A stretch of 11,408 nucleotides of DNA from Mariprofundaceae bacterium (GTDB lineage Bacteria > Pseudomonadota > Zetaproteobacteria > Mariprofundales > Mariprofundaceae): positions 1 through 11,408 of the forward strand of contig JALUXN010000189.1 of the NCBI GenBank assembly GCA_027018975.1, written 5' to 3'. The notes beneath the pieces were generated by a model. The model worked only from the letters and a program-made list of their open reading frames with translations, did no database searches and was not told where the DNA came from. This document shows positions 7,411-11,408 of the stretch, piece after piece (within the stretch, counting starts at the first letter, position 1; each line of letters opens with the position of its first letter). The translations under genes were made by a program, and so were the position numbers.

Positions 7411-8961
7411 ATGTCTGGCATGATCGAGCCAACACAAGGAACCGGCCTATCCGGCATCACAGGTAAATCAGGTAAGCATGGCAAAAACAGCCTCTTCGCT
7501 AAGCTGTTCGCGATGCTCGAGAAGCGGGATAAACTCGCAGCAGATGGCAAACTATTCGGACTGTCAGCGAAGGGCGTCAGCGCCAAGACCGGAGTGCATG
7601 CCAATCCATTGCAGGCCAAGCAGCACGGCAAAGGCGGCCTGTTACTGGAAACCAAGAGCAAGCATCTGCTGGCCTTGGCCACCCAGAAACAGGAGAGCAG
7701 CAAATCACATCCCGAAGATGTCGCCACACCACTGGTTGCACATGTCCTCATCGACCCACAACGCCCCATCACCAAAGGCGGCACAGCCAAGCAGCAGGCA
7801 GCGCAGGCCAACACACTGCTCGCCGGTGAACAGCATGCCAAACAGCATGGTGACACCCTGCTAGGCAAACAACATCTACTCCAAAATAAGAGCTCAACGC
7901 AGCAAGCCTCAACGCAGCAAGCCTCAACGCAGCAAGCCTCAACACAGCAAGCCTCAACACAGCAGGAGACAGTGCAGACAGCGATTGCACACAGCTTGCG
8001 CCAATCCGATCTCAATCCTGCCGACAACCCGAACGTGCATGCCATTGTCAACAAGGTGATCGACTCGGTAGTCAACGCAACAACAAATCCCACAACAAAA
8101 AGCGCCACAGCCAAGACTACGACGAAACATGTCAGCACGCGCATGAATACGTTGGCCAACATGGGTGAAAACGTGACGGGTCAACACGCAGATAAGACCG
8201 CGCAGCATGCCCAAACTCAAATGACGCAAACCACATTGTCTCGCGATCCTGCCACGGACAAAACGGAAACCGGCGCGCTGGCCGCTCAATTGACTGGATC
8301 GTCGGCTAAACCGAGCCATACCCAACAACAAGGCAACTCCGTCGCCAACCTCGTGCAGAGCATGGCTGCCGCATCGCCTGAGCATCAGGCCTCAGACAGC
8401 AATGCCGGCAACAGCGGTGGCCAATCCGGCAACCCCAATATCGGTTCACTCCTAGGCGATGCCAGTCGAGCCGATCCGGGCGCACGCGTTGGCGGCAGTC
8501 AATTTCAAAGCTATCTGACCCAAAAAGATGTACCAACGCTCTCGCCTATGGATGCGATGAAACATATCGCACACTCAGCGAGCAACGGACAGACCAAGCT
8601 GGAGATCCAGCTCGATCCGGCGCACCTTGGCAAAATCCACATCTCACTGCAGAGCGATGCCTCCAAGCAGCTACAGGTGCATATGATTGTCGATCAGAGC
8701 ATGACACGTCACGCACTGGAACAGCAGCTGCCACAGCTACGCCATGCACTGGCGCAGCAGGGCTTTGATCTCTCCGGCTTCTCCATGGATTCCCAAGGGC
8801 AACAGGCAAGCGGCCAAGAACAACAGAGCCACAGTGGTCGAGCAGCATCGAGCAATCGCCATGATGGCAGCGTGGACAACGGCGTGACCGTGCCCGACAC
8901 CGCACGTTTGCAGCGCACCGCGCAACGACGTGGCGAACACGGCGTCAGCATTCGGGTATAG
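7411..8961 (+). CDS. fliK: flagellar hook-length control protein FliK
   Basis: FliK is exported through the flagellar type III apparatus, measures the growing hook as a molecular ruler, and switches export to filament-type substrates through its C-terminal domain. From the first ATG the product has 516 residues. The conserved C-terminal hook-length domain spans about 380-465, with KLEIQLDPAHLGKIHISLQ followed by a TRHALEQQLPQLRHALAQQGF helix region. The middle is low complexity, rich in Gln, Ala, Ser, Thr and His, with a tandem STQQA repeat at residues 162-185. The N-terminus has a short helix-like segment, SLFAKLFAMLEKRDKLA. The start is uncertain: no ribosome site precedes the ATGs at 7411, 7420 or 7513, and the sigma-54-like element would start the RNA near 7419. 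The gene abuts flgD, whose ribosome site overlaps its stop codon. Family call rests on the C-terminal domain and the flgD-flgE context. Confidence 0.88.
   Translation: MSGMIEPTQGTGLSGITGKSGKHGKNSLFAKLFAMLEKRDKLAADGKLFGLSAKGVSAKTGVHANPLQAKQHGKGGLLLETKSKHLLALATQKQESSKSHPEDVATPLVAHVLIDPQRPITKGGTAKQQAAQANTLLAGEQHAKQHGDTLLGKQHLLQNKSSTQQASTQQASTQQASTQQASTQQETVQTAIAHSLRQSDLNPADNPNVHAIVNKVIDSVVNATTNPTTKSATAKTTTKHVSTRMNTLANMGENVTGQHADKTAQHAQTQMTQTTLSRDPATDKTETGALAAQLTGSSAKPSHTQQQGNSVANLVQSMAAASPEHQASDSNAGNSGGQSGNPNIGSLLGDASRADPGARVGGSQFQSYLTQKDVPTLSPMDAMKHIAHSASNGQTKLEIQLDPAHLGKIHISLQSDASKQLQVHMIVDQSMTRHALEQQLPQLRHALAQQGFDLSGFSMDSQGQQASGQEQQSHSGRAASSNRHDGSVDNGVTVPDTARLQRTAQRRGEHGVSIRV
7894..7965 (+). 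repeat. 15-bp in-frame tandem repeat inside fliK
   Basis: Four full 15-bp units, TCAACGCAGCAAGCC with copies differing only at one ACG/ACA position, are followed by a fifth 12-base partial copy (TCAACACAGCAG). They encode Ser-Thr-Gln-Gln-Ala repeated. The unit is a multiple of three, so gain or loss of copies lengthens or shortens the protein by five residues without breaking the frame. The first three copies are identical in sequence, suggesting recent expansion by slippage. Confidence 0.95.
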
Positions 8962-8970
8962 GAGGTATCG

Positions 8971-9645
8971 ATGCTCACACCCACCATTCAATCCACACCA
9001 GCTGCGGCTGCACAGTCACAACGCACCACCCAGAAGGACTTGGGAAAAAAGGATATTTTCCTCAAACTGCTGGTGGCGCAGATGCAGCATCAGGATCCGC
9101 TCAAACCACAGGATGCGACCAAGATGTCCTCACAGCTGGCGCAGTTCAACATGGTCGAGCAGCAGACCAAGTCAAACAAACTGCTACAGCAGCTGATCGA
9201 TGCCGGCGGTGGCAATAAGAGCAATGGAGCAGCTGGCAGCAACGGCGCCAGTTATCTCGGTCACACCGTCACGATTCAACATAACGGCATCTATTATGAC
9301 GGCAGCAATCAGAGTTCCACCGTGAACCTGAGCGAGCCAGCCAGCAAGGCGATTGTCTATATTCTCGATGCCAATGGCACGCCGGTGAAAACCATGGCAT
9401 TGCGCAATATGCCGGCCGGCCCATCGCAAATTGTCTGGGATGGCAGCACCGATAGTGGCGCAAAGGCGGCGCAGGGGAATTACAAAATCGAAGTCTCCGC
9501 TGTCAATGCCAATGGCGGCACAGTGAAAAACAGCATTCAGCGCGCCGGCGTCGTCAGTGCGGTACGCTTTACAGCAAATGGAACAGAACTGGTGGTTGGA
9601 GGCGTCTCTACCACCCTCGACAAAGTTACAGAATTACGTTTATAA
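8971..9645 (+). CDS. flgD: flagellar hook capping / assembly protein FlgD
   Basis: FlgD forms the temporary cap at the tip of the growing hook, under which FlgE subunits fold and polymerise outside the outer membrane; it is removed when the hook is complete. The 224 residues are close to the usual size. The conserved N-terminal export and assembly block runs from about 28 to 64: DIFLKLLVAQMQHQDPLKPQD, then SSQLAQFNMVEQ. A Gly/Asn-rich linker (about 75-92) leads to the Tudor-like and Ig-like (FlgD_ig) part, including IVYILDANGTPVKTM and IVWDGSTDSGAKAAQGNYKI. A near-perfect AGGAGGT (8960-8966) overlaps the fliK stop codon, so translation is probably coupled to fliK. flgE follows 26 nt later with its own ribosome site. 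The assignment is secure from the N-terminal motif, the Ig domain and the neighbours. Confidence 0.95.
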   Translation: MLTPTIQSTPAAAAQSQRTTQKDLGKKDIFLKLLVAQMQHQDPLKPQDATKMSSQLAQFNMVEQQTKSNKLLQQLIDAGGGNKSNGAAGSNGASYLGHTVTIQHNGIYYDGSNQSSTVNLSEPASKAIVYILDANGTPVKTMALRNMPAGPSQIVWDGSTDSGAKAAQGNYKIEVSAVNANGGTVKNSIQRAGVVSAVRFTANGTELVVGGVSTTLDKVTELRL

Positions 9646-9671
9646 CAACGGATTAAACAAGGAGAATCATC

Positions 9672-11051
9672 ATGGGTATTTATAATGCACTGTTCATCGG
9701 CGCTTCCGGCCTGTCCTCATTCGGTGAGGCAGTTCGCGTGGTCGGCGATAACATTTCCAACGTCAACTCACTCGGCTTCAAAAGCCAGAACGTCAACTTT
9801 TCGGACGTACTCTCGCAAACCGTGGGTGTAACCCGCTCCAACATCGCCAACCAAGTGGGTAACGGTGTGCGTATCGGCTCCATCACCCGCGACCAGCAAC
9901 AGGGCTCACTGCAGAACACCACCAGCCCGACCGATATGGCGATCAATGGTAACGGTCTATTTGCTCTGCGCGACCCGGCAACGAACAGCTTAAACTATAC
10001 GCGTGCCGGTGCGTTTATTCTGGATAAGAATTTCAATCTGATTGATGGCCAAGGCAACATTGTCCAAGGCTTTAAGGTCGATGATGTGACGGGTAAAGCC
10101 ATCGGCAATGTCGGCGATATCACCTTCGCCAACTTGGCTGCACAAGCCAAAGCTACAGGTCAAGTAACCGTAGCCACAACTTTGGACTCGAACGCCACCG
10201 TATTCCCTACGGGTACAACATTTGACCCCACCAATCCAGCCACCTATCACTATAAAACAGAGATGAACATCTTTGACTCTCTCGGCCAGACCCATGCGGT
10301 AAGTATTCAGTATGTCAAAGCTGGGCTCGATGCGGCCGGTAATACCGTCTGGGATTGGCACGCCTCTGTTGACGGTGGCGAGATCACCGGCGGTGTCGCA
10401 GGCACGCAAACCGCGTTGGATGTAGCAGGTGCCGCATCAACAGTCTCAGCTACCGGTGTCGTCACTCCCGGAAAGCAGAGTTTGGTGTTTGGCAAACAGG
10501 GTGAACTGGTCACAGAAAATGCCCCTAATCTCGTCATCAACTGGTCCAATGCTGCCCCCAGCAATATCACGATGAATTTTGGTAATGCGACGACTACCGA
10601 TGCCCAAGGCATTACCGGTAAGGGTCTCGATGCCACGGTACAAATGGCCGGTAGTTTCGCCACACGACAGATCACCAAAGATGGATTTACCTCCGGTTTC
10701 CTCGACAAACTGGAAACCGATTCATCCGGTAAAATTTTCGGTGTCTTCACCAATGGTCAGCGGCGTGCGCTCTACCAGGTCGCCTTGGCCAACTTCCCCA
10801 ATGATGCCGTACTCAACCATACCGGTAACAACCTTCTGCAGGAAACCATCGCATCGGGTTCACCGGTGCTGGGTCTGCCCGGTGTGGGTGGTATGGGCAC
10901 TATCTCCCCCTACGCACTGGAGCAATCCAACGTCGATCTGGCAGCAGAGTTTGTGAAACTGATCGTGGTACAACGCGGTTATGAGGCGAACTCGAAAACC
11001 ATTCTGACCACCGACCAGATGCTCTCTTCGCTAATGCAAGTGAAACGGTAA
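9672..11051 (+). CDS. flgE: flagellar hook protein FlgE
   Basis: FlgE is the structural subunit of the hook, the flexible joint between rod and filament. The 459-residue product is longer than the Salmonella protein (403), the difference lying in the surface-exposed middle domains. The N-terminal rod/hook signature is clear: IGASGLSSFGEAVRVVGDNI, then SNVNSLGFKSQNV. SPTDMAINGNGLFALRD and the LNYTRAGAFILDKNF block belong to the FlgE/FlgF/FlgG fold. The C-terminus LEQSNVDLAAEFVKLIVVQRGYEAN followed by SKTILTTDQMLSSLMQVKR is the classic coiled-coil-forming end, which pairs with the N-terminal helix in the hook tube. I saw no cysteine in it. AAGGAG (9659-9664) lies 7 nt before the ATG. It is the last gene of the operon, followed by two hairpins; flgF/flgG do not follow. 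Confidence 0.96.
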   Translation: MGIYNALFIGASGLSSFGEAVRVVGDNISNVNSLGFKSQNVNFSDVLSQTVGVTRSNIANQVGNGVRIGSITRDQQQGSLQNTTSPTDMAINGNGLFALRDPATNSLNYTRAGAFILDKNFNLIDGQGNIVQGFKVDDVTGKAIGNVGDITFANLAAQAKATGQVTVATTLDSNATVFPTGTTFDPTNPATYHYKTEMNIFDSLGQTHAVSIQYVKAGLDAAGNTVWDWHASVDGGEITGGVAGTQTALDVAGAASTVSATGVVTPGKQSLVFGKQGELVTENAPNLVINWSNAAPSNITMNFGNATTTDAQGITGKGLDATVQMAGSFATRQITKDGFTSGFLDKLETDSSGKIFGVFTNGQRRALYQVALANFPNDAVLNHTGNNLLQETIASGSPVLGLPGVGGMGTISPYALEQSNVDLAAEFVKLIVVQRGYEANSKTILTTDQMLSSLMQVKR

Positions 11052-11070
11052 TCACACACGCTGATTGAAC

Positions 11071-11099
11071 TGGGCGGGGCACATTCGATGCCCCGCCCA
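11071..11099 (+). terminator. strong GC-rich hairpin after flgE
   Basis: TGGGCGGGGCA (11071-11081) and TGCCCCGCCCA (11089-11099) form a perfect 11-bp stem with a 7-nt loop, 19 nt after the flgE stop. The following bases, TTCGTTT, are only modestly T-rich, so the element may act as an RNA 3'-end stabiliser or an imperfect intrinsic terminator. Its position directly after the operon supports a 3'-end role. Confidence 0.7.
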
Positions 11100-11135
11100 T
11101 TCGTTTACCTGCTTATCCTGCCTGCGCCACCATCC

Positions 11136-11173
11136 CGGTAACTTAGCCACATCTGAAGTTTCACCGTTTTTTT
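11136..11173 (+). terminator. second terminator-like hairpin with T7 run
   Basis: CGGTAACTT (11136-11144) pairs with AAGTT plus ACCG (11156-11160 and 11163-11166), leaving a 2-nt bulge and an 11-nt loop. Seven T residues follow immediately (11167-11173). This is a better intrinsic-terminator tail than the GC-rich hairpin 40 nt earlier, and would act as a backup for the hook operon. It overlaps the end of the minus-strand remnant, so it could also be chance pairing within that sequence. Confidence 0.45.
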
Positions 11174-11408
11174 AGCTGGATATAAAAAATCGCTTCAAAC
11201 AGATCAGCTCCCATACGCTTGCGGATCTCGACAAACAGGCTCGGCACGAACGGTGGTGCATCCACATGCCCGGGCAATAATGAATCAGCCGGCAAACATA
11301 AATCAGGACGAACGCGAAAAGGAAACTCATATGTGCGTCACCTGCTTTGTGAATGCGCCCATGCTGCCAGCCGGACAACTTCTGTATTCCAAACAAAATA
11401 CAAATCAC
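11161..11408 (-). pseudogene. frame-broken coding remnant, unrecognised, possibly transposase-like
   Basis: Read on the minus strand, one frame is open from the right edge and includes LSGWQHGRIHKAGDAH. A second frame is open from 11337 to a stop at 11161-11163 and includes TYEFPFRVRPDL, PPFVPSLFVEIRKRMG, then ADLFEAIFYIQLKKR. The two frames overlap near 11320-11337, and joining them there gives one continuous protein-like sequence, as expected after a single frameshift. The second frame has no good start codon of its own. The EIRKRMG-x3-LFEAI ending resembles, from memory only, stretches of DDE-type transposases, but I cannot name a family. The gene points towards flgE (convergent) and lies beyond the operon terminators. 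It could be a decayed insertion element, a sequencing error in a live gene, or a false reading. Confidence 0.35.

Noticed and set aside
7894..7965. CRISPR array
   Set aside because: The units are directly adjacent 15-mers with no spacers and are in frame within fliK.
7260..8162. Minus-strand frame opposite fliK with repeated Cys-Val-Glu-Ala-Cys
   Set aside because: The cysteine-rich repeats are simply the reverse reading of the fliK STQQA repeat; there is no ribosome site or family motif.

Overview
This window looks like a proteobacterial chromosome segment with moderately high GC. The housekeeping genes resemble their Escherichia coli homologues in length and in the spacing of active-site residues, and dnaE is followed directly by accA, as in many gammaproteobacteria. 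The flagellar cluster fliK-flgD-flgE behind accA is not the enterobacterial arrangement, so a gamma- or zeta-like lineage outside the enterics is the best guess. No rRNA or other phylogenetic marker is present to settle this.

Layout. (1) Positions 20-1000, minus strand: ispH, the last step of the MEP isoprenoid pathway. (2) A 58-bp divergent gap. (3) 1059-2758, plus strand: a Bcp/PrxQ peroxiredoxin overlapping by 4 nt with coaBC, the bifunctional enzyme of coenzyme A synthesis. (4) An 83-bp gap with no clear signal. (5) 2842-7302, plus strand: dnaE (replicative polymerase alpha subunit) and accA (acetyl-CoA carboxylase carboxyltransferase alpha subunit), 3 nt apart, ending in a short intrinsic terminator at the accA stop codon. 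(6) 7303-7410: an AT-rich regulatory gap with a second hairpin and a good sigma-54-type -24/-12 element. (7) 7411-11051, plus strand: fliK (hook-length ruler), flgD (hook cap) and flgE (hook subunit), a compact hook-building operon. (8) 11052-11408: two successive terminator-like hairpins, then what looks like a frame-broken coding remnant on the minus strand, running off the right edge.

The three flagellar genes act together: FlgE subunits are exported and polymerise under the FlgD cap, and FliK measures the hook and switches the export apparatus to filament substrates. The most interesting features are a 15-bp in-frame tandem repeat in the ruler gene fliK, a sigma-54-like promoter placed so close to the fliK start that it questions the start codon, substitutions at normally conserved positions in DnaE (PHP site), AccA and CoaB, and the broken gene at the right edge. 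I saw no CRISPR array, tRNA, rRNA, prophage or clearly new multi-gene system.
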